Notes: generated by a model from the sequence alone, not told the origin. Counted from the stretch's first letter, positions 54,236-63,765 are shown. The stretch is DNA of 64,000 bases from Lachnospiraceae bacterium (GCA_014804485.1 JAAUZT010000013.1:57661-121660); one strand, 5' to 3'. A program made the numbers and translations.

Positions 54236-55384
54236 ATGAAAAGAAATCTTTTCTTTATGTATTCCATATCCTTTTTTCAGGGTATGGTTTTTTATTCGTC
54301 GATTGCAACACTATATCGTCAGGCCGCTGGTATTTCTATTTTTCAGATTACTATGATAGAAAGCATCTCTTTGGTACTTTCTTTTGCCTTTGAAATCCCA
54401 TGGGGCGTCCTGGCAGACCGCATTGGTTACAGGCGCACAATGATTGTTTGCAATATTCTGTTTTTTATCTCCAAAATCATTTTCTGGAAGTCGCAGAACT
54501 TTGCAGATTTTCTTTTGGAAAGAGTGCTTCTTGCCATAGTTGCTTCCGGTATTTCGGGTGTGGATACAAGTATTCTGTATTTATCATGTAGAGAGGATGA
54601 TTCTCAACGCGCTTTTGGAATTTATGGAGGTCTCGGCACAGCCGGACTTCTGTCAGCTGCCGCAATTTATACGGTATTTGTTAAAGAAAACTATCGGGTT
54701 GCTGGTTTTTTAACAGTCATCAGTTATGGCATAGCGGCAATTCTCAGTTTTGGATTGGAAGAGGTCAAGGCTGCCGGCAAGGGCGAAAGGATGTCTTTTG
54801 GACATTCGCTTACTATATTAAAAGAAACACTTTTTAACCGGAGTCTGCTTGTTCTGATTGCCGGTGTTGCGCTTCTGTATGAAGTAAATCAAACAATAAC
54901 CGTATTTTTTAATCAGCTTCAATATACAAAAGCAGGTATGTCGGCAAAACTGATTTCCTGCGTTTATATACTGATGACGCTTTCCGGTTTGGTAAGTGTG
55001 TTTTCTGCGCCTCTCACGAAAAGGCTGAAGCCGCGATTCTTTGGAGCAATGCTTTTTGTTATTTGTAGTATTTCCTGCCTCATGTTGGCCTTTACGGAAA
55101 ATCCATTTGTTTCGGTTATTGGCGTTTTGATCGTCCGGATCTGTTCCAGCTTGATGTCCCCGTTGGGAACAGAACTGCAGAATAAAGCAATCACAACGGT
55201 TGACCGTGCGACTGCACTTAGTATGAGTGCATTGATTATGGATATGTTGGCGGTCGTTACAAATCTTGTTTTCGGAAAATTAGCCGAATTTGATTTGAGC
55301 GCTGCAATGTGTTTCGGTGGGTTTCTCTGTATACTCGGAGTGGGTCTATATCTGAGCGGTCTCAAAAGAATTGATTACAAATAA
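54236..55384 (+). CDS. MFS-family transporter
   Basis: The 382 residues form about 12 membrane helices. The loop 2-3 signature of the major facilitator superfamily is GVLADRIGYRRTMIV. ATG at 54236 is preceded by AAGGGGTGG at good spacing; a GTG three codons earlier is inside that site. It probably exports a drug-like compound or takes up a metabolite, but nothing here tells which. A weak hairpin (GCGGCAGC/GCTGTCGC at about 55400) follows before the convergent DUF4173 gene. Confidence 0.88.
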   Translation: MKRNLFFMYSISFFQGMVFYSSIATLYRQAAGISIFQITMIESISLVLSFAFEIPWGVLADRIGYRRTMIVCNILFFISKIIFWKSQNFADFLLERVLLAIVASGISGVDTSILYLSCREDDSQRAFGIYGGLGTAGLLSAAAIYTVFVKENYRVAGFLTVISYGIAAILSFGLEEVKAAGKGERMSFGHSLTILKETLFNRSLLVLIAGVALLYEVNQTITVFFNQLQYTKAGMSAKLISCVYILMTLSGLVSVFSAPLTKRLKPRFFGAMLFVICSISCLMLAFTENPFVSVIGVLIVRICSSLMSPLGTELQNKAITTVDRATALSMSALIMDMLAVVTNLVFGKLAEFDLSAAMCFGGFLCILGVGLYLSGLKRIDYK

Positions 55385-55434
55385 AAAGTTTAAGAAGGAG
55401 CGGCAGCCTAAAAAGCGCTGTCGCCCCTAATATA

Positions 55435-57114
55435 TCAGTTTATATATTTTCCGGCAGTATACACAGAAAAATTAAAATTGCGTATATGCATATCGTTTGA
55501 GAGGTCTTTTACTTTTCCATAATATTTGTAGAGCCATGAATATTCTTTTAGAATATCATCTTTGTCATAATTTTCTGTCCGATTATCCGTGTTGTCCTCC
55601 AACTCGTCGGAGTAAAAGCCAACGGGCATTGCAGCAAGGTAGGGATTACTGTTTTTATTAAGCAGGATCGGTGCGGCATCGGCGGATAATTTGCGTAAAT
55701 ATTTCTTACTGTCGTTCACATCATAATCGTTCAGATATTCTATATGCTCTGGGTCCAGATTATACCTGGCAATCCAGTAATCCGGATGTGAGAAGGATAA
55801 ACTGATATAGAATACGGTTACAATGACCATGCTATAGATAAACAGCGGAAACTTATTCATGTAGATGGAAATTGTAACACCCGCCATTAAGAGGAATATA
55901 ACGGCAAGCGACCATAAAACGAATATCCGCAGGAAGGTAAGGTTATAGCGGTTAATGTACATAATCATCCGCAGTGCGCTGGATGCGATCATGATAAAAG
56001 TGCAGCCGCTGATTATTGTCAGGATTATTTTCAGTGCGATGTTCTCTCTGAAAAGATACAGGCATATCAGCACAATCATCAGATTCAGAATACAGACGGC
56101 AAGCAGTTGGAAGAATCCCTCTCTGGCATAGCTTGAGTAAGTATATCCTTCGGGAAGCTGCATGTTTCCGATAAACAGATACAGAATCTGTATCACACTG
56201 AACAGCAGATAAATGACAGAAAGCGCCGCCGTGACAATTATGGCGATAATCGGTTCTAAAAATCTGTGGTCTGTTGTTTCTTCTTTTACTTCTTTCATGC
56301 TGAATGCGGCACAGAATGCATAGGAGGCAAAAAATACCACAAGAGTCATAAAGAAGGTTCCGAAGATTGTTTCAAGGTTCACGGCTTTCAGGATACGGTA
56401 AAAAATATCTGCAAAAACCGCGTCGGCGCTGGCAAGCAGGATTGTCACAAACAAGAGGGTAGGAATCATTATGACAATACCGATCAAAACCGGCAGGAAA
56501 TAGCTTTTTTTGCCAGTTTTTATCTTTTTTTGGGTATCAAAATAAAAGATCATATCGCTTATGGGACGAGAAGCACAAACAAGAGCAATGCCGATTGTCT
56601 GCCCAAGAGCACAAAAATATTTCGGAAAATTCCAATCCTTATTCTGGTAAAAAGTATGAAGCATCAGAATAAATGCAAGGAGAAAAATGCCGCATTTATT
56701 CATAGCTAATATCTGTTCTGAATTGGTAAGGCAGTTGGAAATACCCAACAGTACGATGCTAATGATATAGAAAATGCTGTCTTTTTTGTACGGAACCCCT
56801 AACTTTTGCGTAGAGAAGAAGAAATAGCAAAGGGTTCCTATGACGAAAAAAGGGTAGGTAATACCGGAAGCATTCTTATATAAACAAAAGGTAAAAAAAA
56901 CGGAGTAGAGCAGGCTGCCGATGCCAAAGAAGGAAAAGTGCTCTTTCATTGTCTTCGTATAGACAGTATCTTCACGTTTCGGTACATGAGTTCCTGCATG
57001 AGAAGAATATGGGTTCCTGCCGCTGTCATTTCCATGCGGTGCAGCGCTGTTTGTGTCCGGTATATTGGGTTGATTAGCGTATGGTTGATTGATGTATGGG
57101 TTTTTTTGTTCCAT
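55435..57114 (-). CDS. DUF4173/DUF4153-type polytopic membrane protein
   Basis: The 559 residues start with a polar, Asn/Pro/Gln-rich cytoplasmic segment of about 60 residues (MEQKNPYINQPYANQPN), followed by 10 or more membrane helices. The segment YSSYAREGFFQLLAVCILNL is typical of DUF4173. A soluble tail ends the protein. The start at 57114 follows AAAGGAG at seven bases. It lies next to a small HTH regulator and a DUF2975 protein, a group often seen together in clostridia. Function unknown. Confidence 0.8.
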   Translation of the reverse strand: MEQKNPYINQPYANQPNIPDTNSAAPHGNDSGRNPYSSHAGTHVPKREDTVYTKTMKEHFSFFGIGSLLYSVFFTFCLYKNASGITYPFFVIGTLCYFFFSTQKLGVPYKKDSIFYIISIVLLGISNCLTNSEQILAMNKCGIFLLAFILMLHTFYQNKDWNFPKYFCALGQTIGIALVCASRPISDMIFYFDTQKKIKTGKKSYFLPVLIGIVIMIPTLLFVTILLASADAVFADIFYRILKAVNLETIFGTFFMTLVVFFASYAFCAAFSMKEVKEETTDHRFLEPIIAIIVTAALSVIYLLFSVIQILYLFIGNMQLPEGYTYSSYAREGFFQLLAVCILNLMIVLICLYLFRENIALKIILTIISGCTFIMIASSALRMIMYINRYNLTFLRIFVLWSLAVIFLLMAGVTISIYMNKFPLFIYSMVIVTVFYISLSFSHPDYWIARYNLDPEHIEYLNDYDVNDSKKYLRKLSADAAPILLNKNSNPYLAAMPVGFYSDELEDNTDNRTENYDKDDILKEYSWLYKYYGKVKDLSNDMHIRNFNFSVYTAGKYIN

Positions 57115-57207
57115 GATAAACTCCTTTCTTGTGGGAGCGAATGCATCGCGTAATATGGTTCCTATGCGTTGATTGCGCTCCGTTGATTGCAACAGGATAT
57201 TGATTGT

Positions 57208-57447
57208 CTAATGGTCTTGATCAATATCTTCCGCAGAGTCTTCATCTTCCACGTACTGTAGAAGATCTCCGGGCTGACATTCCAGTGCCTTGCAGATCTC
57301 GTTTAGCGTAGAGAGACGGATTGCTTTTGCTTTATTATTTTTTAAGATGGACAGATTCGCAAGGGTAATGTCAATTTCGCCTGCCAGCTCGGTCAGTCCT
57401 TTCTTGCGCTTCGCCATCATAACATCCAGATTTATGATGATTGCCAT
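57208..57447 (-). CDS. Small XRE-type HTH regulator (YozG-like)
   Basis: A 79-residue protein that is almost only a Cro/CI-type helix-turn-helix: MMAKRKKGLTELAGEID, ITLANLSILKNNKAKAIRLS, and TLNEICKALECQPGDLLQY; a short acidic tail follows. YozG-type regulators commonly sit next to DUF2975 membrane proteins, as here, 26 bases downstream of one. It probably autoregulates this group; the target is inferred from neighbourhood only. Confidence 0.88.
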   Translation of the reverse strand: MAIIINLDVMMAKRKKGLTELAGEIDITLANLSILKNNKAKAIRLSTLNEICKALECQPGDLLQYVEDEDSAEDIDQDH

Positions 57448-57473
57448 GGGATAGCCTCCTCGTTATTGATTCA

Positions 57474-57920
57474 TTAGATTGTCAGGTCGTTTTCCAGCTT
57501 GTAGGTAACAGCTTTGTCAAAGACACCTGCCAGAACTTTGCTGAATAACCCTGCGATCACAAATACAAGTATGATAATGAGTACCGCCGGAGTGAGATAG
57601 ATAAATAACCGGCACGCGGTGATCACTGCGATAAAAAAGCTGTAGATACTCATTTTCTCAAGGCGGACAACATTTTCCCGGACAAAGCAGTCGTCACTTA
57701 ACACGGTCAGAAACATCTTGCGCAACTGTTGTATAATTAGGATCGCAAAAACTCCCGATAACATGAAGATCACACAGAGAGAGTAATAATTTTCTTTAAA
57801 ATAAGTGTTGTACCTTCCGTAGAACCTGAAACTTAAAGGAAGCGTTACGATCACGATGATTCCGGTGAAAAACATAAAATCCAGCAGATATTTTGTGAAA
57901 AGGGTGAGTTTATCTTTCAT
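57474..57920 (-). CDS. DUF2975-family membrane protein
   Basis: A 148-residue protein with four hydrophobic helices (FTKYLLDFMFFTGIIVIVTLP; LCVIFMLSGVFAILIIQQL; YSFFIAVITACRLFIYLTP; LIIILVFVIAGLFSKVLAGVF, quoted in part as needed). A short conserved loop FVRENVVRLEKMS is typical of DUF2975, where it joins helices 2 and 3. It is paired with the small HTH regulator immediately downstream. Function unknown. The gap 57921-58194 upstream is AT-rich and holds the fru-operon terminator. Confidence 0.85.
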   Translation of the reverse strand: MKDKLTLFTKYLLDFMFFTGIIVIVTLPLSFRFYGRYNTYFKENYYSLCVIFMLSGVFAILIIQQLRKMFLTVLSDDCFVRENVVRLEKMSIYSFFIAVITACRLFIYLTPAVLIIILVFVIAGLFSKVLAGVFDKAVTYKLENDLTI

Positions 57921-58117
57921 ATCAATATTCCTTTCTTTTTCATTTCGTTATGTATCAGGTAGTGCATATAGAATATTTGATTCTTAATATAACCATAATG
58001 TAGCACGCTCAAAAATGAAAGTCAATAAAAATTTATCGAATTTCAATAAATAATTATTCTTATGCGATAATGAAGGAGTCAGGGGTTTTGCATTACGTCA
58101 TGTTACTTATACAAAAT

Positions 58118-58158
58118 AAAAGCTCTTGAAGTAGATTTCCCACTTCAAGAACTTTTTT
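58118..58158 (-). terminator. Terminator of the fructose operon
   Basis: Minus-strand AAAGTTCTTGAAGT, loop of nine bases and ACTTCAAGAGCTTTTA form a 13- to 14-base stem with T-runs on both sides. It lies about 40 bases after the repressor gene and ends the fruK-to-repressor transcript. Confidence 0.85.
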
Positions 58159-58194
58159 TATGCTCATACATTATTAGCAACTGTCTTTTATGAT

Positions 58195-58947
58195 TTATTC
58201 CTCTGCGATCCATATATTCTCGCATTCTTCATATCCGGCAATCACCTGGTCTGTAATAAATGTCGTCCCATAAAAGGGAGCAAAGGTAACGGAACTCACA
58301 TTATCAAATTTAGAGTAATCACAGATCACGTAGCATTGTCTGCACTGTTCCATAGCAGATTGCTTTATCATGGCTTCATTAGCATCCGGTGTCGTACATC
58401 CGCATTTTCTGGTTACGCCATTCGTACCAAAAAATCCCTTCGTAAAATGATATTCCCGAATTGTCTTCATTGCCTGATTACCGATAATCGCTTCCGTAGA
58501 AGCTTTAAGTTCGCCACCCACAAGCAGAACCTTCATTCCTTTAGATACCAGCCGCTGGGCATGGGCAACTGCATTGGTTACAAAGGTAACCTCTGTTTGC
58601 TCCACATAATCCAACATATATGCTGTTGTTGTACCGGCATCCAAATAGACAAAGTCACCCGGTTCAATCAATGAAGCGGCATATTTTGCAATTTTCTGCT
58701 TTTCCATGCAGTTCAAATCAACTTTTTGGGCAACTGTATATTCATGCGCTGTAACAACAACATCCGCATCTGCCATAACAGCACCGCCAAACACTTTAAT
58801 AAGCTTACCCTGTCTGTCAAGCGTTGTAATATCCCGGCGTACCGTAGATTCTGACGTATTCAGTATATCCTTTATTTCCGCTACTGTGATACTTCCTCTT
58901 TCACTCAAAAGTTTTAAGATTTGCTCCTGCCTTTGCCTTGTTAACAT
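58195..58947 (-). CDS. fruR: DeoR-family transcription repressor of the fructose operon
   Basis: The 250 residues have the DeoR winged-helix start (RQEQILKLLSERGSITVAEI, SESTVRRDITTLDRQGKLIKVFGGA) and a C-terminal sugar-phosphate-sensing domain (FVYLDAGTTTAYMLDY; VLLVGGELKASTEAIIG; FGTNGVTRKCGCTTPDANEA; FVICDYSKF-like CYVICDYSKF). DeoR regulators of such operons usually respond to fructose-1-phosphate. It is the last gene, abutting ptsI. Operator-like repeats sit at the operon promoter (63818-63907). Confidence 0.88.
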   Translation of the reverse strand: MLTRQRQEQILKLLSERGSITVAEIKDILNTSESTVRRDITTLDRQGKLIKVFGGAVMADADVVVTAHEYTVAQKVDLNCMEKQKIAKYAASLIEPGDFVYLDAGTTTAYMLDYVEQTEVTFVTNAVAHAQRLVSKGMKVLLVGGELKASTEAIIGNQAMKTIREYHFTKGFFGTNGVTRKCGCTTPDANEAMIKQSAMEQCRQCYVICDYSKFDNVSSVTFAPFYGTTFITDQVIAGYEECENIWIAEE

Positions 58948-60591
58948 TTATTTTCCCGCCTTGTATTCTTCCACATTTGTCTCCAGTATAATCTTACGGA
59001 TTGGAAGAATGCTTCCCGGTGATACCGAAAGCTCATCCACTCCCATAGCAAGAAATTCTCTGGTCAATGTCTGGTCTGCACCCAGTTCGCCACAGATGCC
59101 GGTCCAGATTCCTGCCTTATGCGCATTCTCCACAACCATTGCTATCATGCGCAGGATTGCCGGATGATGTGAATCATAGAATGCATCCAGTTTTGTATTC
59201 TGACGGTCAATCGCCAGTGTATACTGAGTCAGATCATTGGTTCCAATGCTAAAGAAATCCACTTCCTTTGCAAGTTCATCGCTGACCATTACCGCCGCCG
59301 GTGTTTCAATCATAATTCCCTGTTCCGGATCGCCGTACGGGGTTCCCTGTTCAGTTAGTTCTTTCTTTACAGCATCAACCACTTCTTTAATTTGCTTTAC
59401 CTCTTTAACACTGGTAATCATAGGATACATAATTGCTATCTTGCCGAATGCGCTTGCACGGAACAATGCGCGAAGCTGTGTCTTAAATATCTCCGGTCTG
59501 GTCAGGCAAATACGAATCGCACGATATCCAAGCGCCGGATTCTCTTCATGCTCCATCTCAAAATAATCGCACTGTTTATCAGCACCGATATCCAGTGTCC
59601 GGATGATCACCCTTTTTCCGGCCATAGTCTCTGCTACCTGCTTGTAAATCTGGAACTGTTCTTCTTCCGTCGGATAATGATCCTTCTCCAGATAAATGAA
59701 TTCACTTCTGAAAAGACCAATTCCACCGGCGTCATTTTGTATTACGGTTCCCAGATCCTTAATATTACCAATATTTGCATAAAGCATAATCTTTTTGCCG
59801 TCAAGTGTAATATTCTCTTTTCCTTTAAGGGTTTGGAGAAGCGATTTTTTCTCTGCTTCCTCCTGCTGCCTCTTCGTCATCCGATTCAGAGTTTCCTCAT
59901 CAGGATCTACATAAATCTTCCCACTGGTGCCATCTACTATTCCAAGTTTACCGTCAACGGTGTCATCCAGAGGTAAAGGGGTTCCAATCAGTGCGGGGAT
60001 CGCCATTGTCCTTGCCAGAATTGCCGTGTGTGAATTCAGGGAACCGTGTACTGTGACAAAAGATAATACCATATCCTTGTTAAGCTGTACCGTTTCCGAA
60101 GGAGCAAGGTCGTCTGCCACAATAATGGACGGCTCTGTCATCATGGCAGAAGCACTGTCGTTTCCACTTAAGATTGAAAGAACACGCTCGGAAATATCTT
60201 TCACATCTGCAGCTCTTTCTTTCATATAATCATCATCCATGGATGCAAACATCTGCGCAAAATTATCGCAGGTGGATGCAACCGCATACTCTGCATTAAC
60301 TCCCTGGGTACGCACCATATTCGCTATGGAGTCATTATAATCATCGTCCTCCAACATCATCTGATGTACTTCAAAGATAGCAGCATTGGCTTCCCCAACC
60401 TCATGGAGCGCCTTATCATACAATCCCTGAAGCTGCTCTAACGCCTTAGCTTTTGCAGCTTCATAACGGGCCAGCTCAGCGTCTGTATCCGTAACTTTTA
60501 TACGCTTTACCTGTTGTTCACCTTTTTTGTAAACGCTGATCTTGCCGATAGCAACTCCTTGAAATACACTTTTGCCGTCATATACCTTCAT
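58948..60591 (-). CDS. ptsI: Phosphoenolpyruvate-protein phosphotransferase (enzyme I)
   Basis: First enzyme of the PTS, passing phosphate from PEP to HPr. The 547 residues have the N-terminal HPr-binding part, the phospho-His188 in GSLNSHTAILAR, and the PEP-binding domain with GIGLFRSEF, RTLDIGADK, IMIETPAAV, FSIGTNDLTQYTLAIDR and the active-site Cys in GICGELGAD. It is slightly shorter than many enzymes I and the segment before the active-site His (HGSLNSH) differs from the more usual GGxTSH. It is coded in an operon for fructose use, 14 bases after ptsH. Confidence 0.95.
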   Translation of the reverse strand: MKVYDGKSVFQGVAIGKISVYKKGEQQVKRIKVTDTDAELARYEAAKAKALEQLQGLYDKALHEVGEANAAIFEVHQMMLEDDDYNDSIANMVRTQGVNAEYAVASTCDNFAQMFASMDDDYMKERAADVKDISERVLSILSGNDSASAMMTEPSIIVADDLAPSETVQLNKDMVLSFVTVHGSLNSHTAILARTMAIPALIGTPLPLDDTVDGKLGIVDGTSGKIYVDPDEETLNRMTKRQQEEAEKKSLLQTLKGKENITLDGKKIMLYANIGNIKDLGTVIQNDAGGIGLFRSEFIYLEKDHYPTEEEQFQIYKQVAETMAGKRVIIRTLDIGADKQCDYFEMEHEENPALGYRAIRICLTRPEIFKTQLRALFRASAFGKIAIMYPMITSVKEVKQIKEVVDAVKKELTEQGTPYGDPEQGIMIETPAAVMVSDELAKEVDFFSIGTNDLTQYTLAIDRQNTKLDAFYDSHHPAILRMIAMVVENAHKAGIWTGICGELGADQTLTREFLAMGVDELSVSPGSILPIRKIILETNVEEYKAGK

Positions 60592-60605
60592 AAGCTTCCT
60601 CCGTT

Positions 60606-60863
60606 TTACAAATTTTCCTGCATAAACTTGCTGATTGCTTCGTAAGCCGCTTCCTCATCCTCCCCCTCAAAGGTAAGCGTTACTTCGTCTCCCTGCTTGG
60701 CTCCGAGACCCATGACTCCGAAAATAGCCTTGCAGCTCATTGCTTTTCCGTCCTTTGCAATCTTAATGTCGCTTGCAAATTCTTTTACAGCTTTTACAAG
60801 CAATCCTGCGGGGCGTGCATGAATTCCTTCCGGATCTGTGATTGTGTACTTAAATTCTTTCAT
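60606..60863 (-). CDS. ptsH: HPr phosphocarrier protein lacking Ser46
   Basis: Carries phosphate from enzyme I to EIIA. The 85 residues start MKEFKYTITDPEGIHARPAG, with the phospho-acceptor His15 in its normal setting. The second signature reads SCKAIFGVMGLG: position 46, which is the HPr-kinase target Ser in Gram-positive HPr (LKSIMGVMSLG in Bacillus), is Ala. It should serve phosphotransfer but not Ser46-P/CcpA signalling. The start at 60863 follows GGAGG at eight bases; five upstream codons contain that site. It lies 68 bases after fruA, with a small hairpin (60892-60912) between. Confidence 0.93.
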   Translation of the reverse strand: MKEFKYTITDPEGIHARPAGLLVKAVKEFASDIKIAKDGKAMSCKAIFGVMGLGAKQGDEVTLTFEGEDEEAAYEAISKFMQENL

Positions 60864-60891
60864 TTCTTTTTCCTCCATTTATTTTATTTTT

Positions 60892-60912
60892 TTCGGACGC
60901 GATGCTTCCGAA
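60892..60912. other. Small hairpin between fruA and ptsH
   Basis: TTCGGA (60892-60897) and TCCGAA (60907-60912) form a 6-base stem. It has no T-run on the transcribed strand, so it is more likely a processing or stability element within the operon message than a terminator. Confidence 0.3.
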
Positions 60913-60931
60913 CATAGCTTCAAATGTGATG

Positions 60932-62842
60932 TTATTCTACTTTTTTCTTTAAAACTCCAAGCAGCACGGTTGATACTGCCGTTCCTACTACAAGTGCTAT
61001 CAGATACATCCATGCGTTTCCTACAACCGGAACCACAAAGATACCTCCGTGCGGCGCCATCAGTGTACATCCAAACAGCATGGAAAGTGCTCCTGCCACT
61101 GCAGAACCAACAATACAGGACGGCAATACTCTGGTCGGATCTGCTGCTGCATATGGTATCGCACCTTCTGTAATAAATGCAAGACCCATAATGAAATTCA
61201 TTGGTCCGGATTCTCTTTCTTCTTTTGTAAATTTGTTCTTAAATAACAGGGTTGCAAGTGCAATTGCGCATGGCGGCGTCATACCTCCAATCATGACCGC
61301 TGCCATAATATCATAATTGCCGGCAGCAATTGCAGCAGTACCAAATACGTATGCAGCCTTGTTGAATGGGCCGCCCATATCAATCGCCATCATACCACCG
61401 AGAATTAACCCCAAAATAATTTTACTGGATCCTCCCATACTAGTCAGTCCGTTATTCAATGCTGTATTAATTCCTCCCATGACAGGTTCCACAATAAATG
61501 TCATAAGAAGGCCCATAGCCAGAATTCCAACAACCGGATAGATCAGAACAGGCGCAATCTTTTCGAGCGCTTCAGGAAGCTTATTGCAGATCTTCATCAG
61601 TCCTTTGATGATATATCCTGCGGCAAAACCTGCAACCAAAGCCCCAAGAAATCCTGATGTGCCGTTAGCTGCCATCATACCACCCACAAAGCCGACTGCT
61701 AATGCCGGTCTGTCGCTTATTGCCATACCAATATAGCACGCCAGTATCGGAAGCATGACTCCCATTGCTACGCCGCCAATTTTGTTAAATAATGCTGCGA
61801 CCGCCGTGATGGAACCAAAACTCGATCTTTCTACTTCTGTAAGTGCATTCATATCCACGCACAATCCGTCAATTAAGAACGAAATCGCTACCAGGATACC
61901 TCCGCCTACGACAAAAGGAAGCATATGTGAAACACCATTCATGAGCTGCGTATAAATCTGGTGTCCGATACTGCCTCCGGCTTTCGCGGAAGCAGTGCTT
62001 GCAGAAGTACTGTTACCTTTATATATAGGGGCATTGCCGGAGATTGCCAGATCAATCAACTCATCCGCTTTGTTGATGCCATCCGATACCTGACGCTCAA
62101 TTACCTTTTTCCCGTCAAATCGATCCATCGGAACTTGTGCATCCGCTGCCACAATAATACAGTCGGCTTCTGCAATTTCCTTATCTGTAAGCATATTCTT
62201 TGCTCCGCCGGATCCTCTAGTTTCTACCTTAATAAAACAGCCTTTTGCTTTTGCCGCTTTCTCTATTCCTTCAGCAGCCATATATGTGTGGGCAATTCCT
62301 GTAGGGCAGGAGGTTACGGCAAGAATCTTCACCTGCCCGGCTTTGGCTTCCCCCATATCCGCAAGTCGCTCATCCACGCTCTTTTTTTCATCATCTGCTT
62401 TATCTATTATATCAAGAAACTCTTCTGCCGACGTGGCATTTCTCAAATTGGAAGTAAATTCTTCATCCATAAGCATCATAGACAATTTGCTTAAGACATC
62501 CAGATGCACATTGTCCTTAGTATTCGGCGCTGCAATCAAAAACATCAGGGTGACCGGTTCCCCGTCCAGAGAATCAAAGTCTACTCCATCCTTAATTACC
62601 ATTGCTGCAAGCCCCGGCTTATTCACCGCGTCGCATTTTCCGTGAGGAATTGCAATCCCCTCTCCAATACCTGTGGTACTTTCTTCCTCTCTTGCATACA
62701 CCTGTTTACGATATGCTTCTTCATCATTAATCCGCCCGCTTTTTGTCATGAGCCCTACGATCTGGTCAAGAGCTTCCTTTTTATTCTTTGGCGCTCCGTC
62801 AAGTGCAATACTTCTTACGTCAAGTAAATCCGTAATCCTCAT
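60932..62842 (-). CDS. fruA: PTS fructose transporter, EIIA-EIIB-EIIC fusion
   Basis: Imports fructose and phosphorylates it to fructose-1-phosphate. The 636 residues are, in order, EIIA (1-150; phospho-His67 in IGEGIAIPHGKC), a linker, EIIB (170-270; phospho-Cys179 in LAVTSCPTGIAHTYMAAEG) and the membrane EIIC domain (about 290-630; many helices, GGGILVAISFLIDG, MGGPFNKAAYVFG, THEGAIPYA-like TEGAIPYAAADP). Its start overlaps the fruK stop by four bases (ATGA type), showing translational coupling. Confidence 0.95.
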   Translation of the reverse strand: MRITDLLDVRSIALDGAPKNKKEALDQIVGLMTKSGRINDEEAYRKQVYAREEESTTGIGEGIAIPHGKCDAVNKPGLAAMVIKDGVDFDSLDGEPVTLMFLIAAPNTKDNVHLDVLSKLSMMLMDEEFTSNLRNATSAEEFLDIIDKADDEKKSVDERLADMGEAKAGQVKILAVTSCPTGIAHTYMAAEGIEKAAKAKGCFIKVETRGSGGAKNMLTDKEIAEADCIIVAADAQVPMDRFDGKKVIERQVSDGINKADELIDLAISGNAPIYKGNSTSASTASAKAGGSIGHQIYTQLMNGVSHMLPFVVGGGILVAISFLIDGLCVDMNALTEVERSSFGSITAVAALFNKIGGVAMGVMLPILACYIGMAISDRPALAVGFVGGMMAANGTSGFLGALVAGFAAGYIIKGLMKICNKLPEALEKIAPVLIYPVVGILAMGLLMTFIVEPVMGGINTALNNGLTSMGGSSKIILGLILGGMMAIDMGGPFNKAAYVFGTAAIAAGNYDIMAAVMIGGMTPPCAIALATLLFKNKFTKEERESGPMNFIMGLAFITEGAIPYAAADPTRVLPSCIVGSAVAGALSMLFGCTLMAPHGGIFVVPVVGNAWMYLIALVVGTAVSTVLLGVLKKKVE

Positions 62843-63765
62843 CTTTTTACCTCCTCATTTTCTTTCACTTGTTTATACACAGCTTCGATTTCCTGCTTCG
62901 TTGCAAGATTTTCCGAAAATGCACTGGCACTTCCTGCTGCCACGCCCATATGAAAAGCATATTTATAATCCTGCTTTTGCATGTAACCTGCCATAAATCC
63001 TGCTACCATAGAGTCTCCTGCACCTACCCCGTTTATCAGCGTTCCTTTTGGTGCCGGAGCATCATAAACCGTTCCGTTTGCCGCAATCAGTACGGCCCCC
63101 TCTCCGGCCATGGATACCAAAACATTCTGTGCTCCCATCTCTTGGAGCTTTTTTCCATAGGGAAGAACTGACTCTCTTGTCTTTAATTCTACTCCGAAAA
63201 TCTCTCCCAGTTCATGATTGTTGGGTTTAATCAAAAATGGATGATATGGCAGCACCTTCACCAACAAATCCTTGGTTGCATCTACCACAATCTGAACTCC
63301 TCTGCCATCGAGTCTCTCCATAATCCTTTGATATGCATCATTCGGCATGGATGCCGGGATACTTCCGGATAAGAAAAGGGTATCTCCATCTCCCAGAGCA
63401 TTAAGTTTATCCATCAGCAGTTCTACTTTATCTTCGCTGATGACCGGTCCCTGTCCGTTGATCTCAGTCCCGTCAATTGTCTTCAGCTTCAGATTAATTC
63501 GCGTAAAACCTTCTTCAATTCGGATAAATCCATTTTGTACTCCCATTTCTTCCAGGCGTCTTATTACTTCCTCACCCGTAAATCCGGCAATAAACCCCAA
63601 CGCTGTACTCTCAATTCCAAGATTCATAAGTACGGTTGATACGTTAATTCCTTTTCCACCCGGAAGCAAAAGCTCTGAGCTCGTGCGGTTCGTAAGCCCA
63701 AGTTTAAAGTCATCCACAGATACGATGTAATCCAGGGATGGATTAAAGGTTACTGTATAAATCAT
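62839..63765 (-). CDS. fruK: 1-phosphofructokinase
   Basis: Converts fructose-1-phosphate to fructose-1,6-bisphosphate with ATP, feeding glycolysis. The 308-residue PfkB-family protein starts MIYTVTFNPSLDYIV, has the substrate-binding LPGGKGINVSTVLMNLGI and the anion-hole/catalytic signature INGVGAGDSMVAGFMAGY. First gene of the operon; AGGAGGTGAG lies six bases upstream. LacC-type tagatose-6-phosphate kinase is a sequence relative, but the operon context favours FruK. Confidence 0.94.
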   Translation of the reverse strand: MIYTVTFNPSLDYIVSVDDFKLGLTNRTSSELLLPGGKGINVSTVLMNLGIESTALGFIAGFTGEEVIRRLEEMGVQNGFIRIEEGFTRINLKLKTIDGTEINGQGPVISEDKVELLMDKLNALGDGDTLFLSGSIPASMPNDAYQRIMERLDGRGVQIVVDATKDLLVKVLPYHPFLIKPNNHELGEIFGVELKTRESVLPYGKKLQEMGAQNVLVSMAGEGAVLIAANGTVYDAPAPKGTLINGVGAGDSMVAGFMAGYMQKQDYKYAFHMGVAAGSASAFSENLATKQEIEAVYKQVKENEEVKR

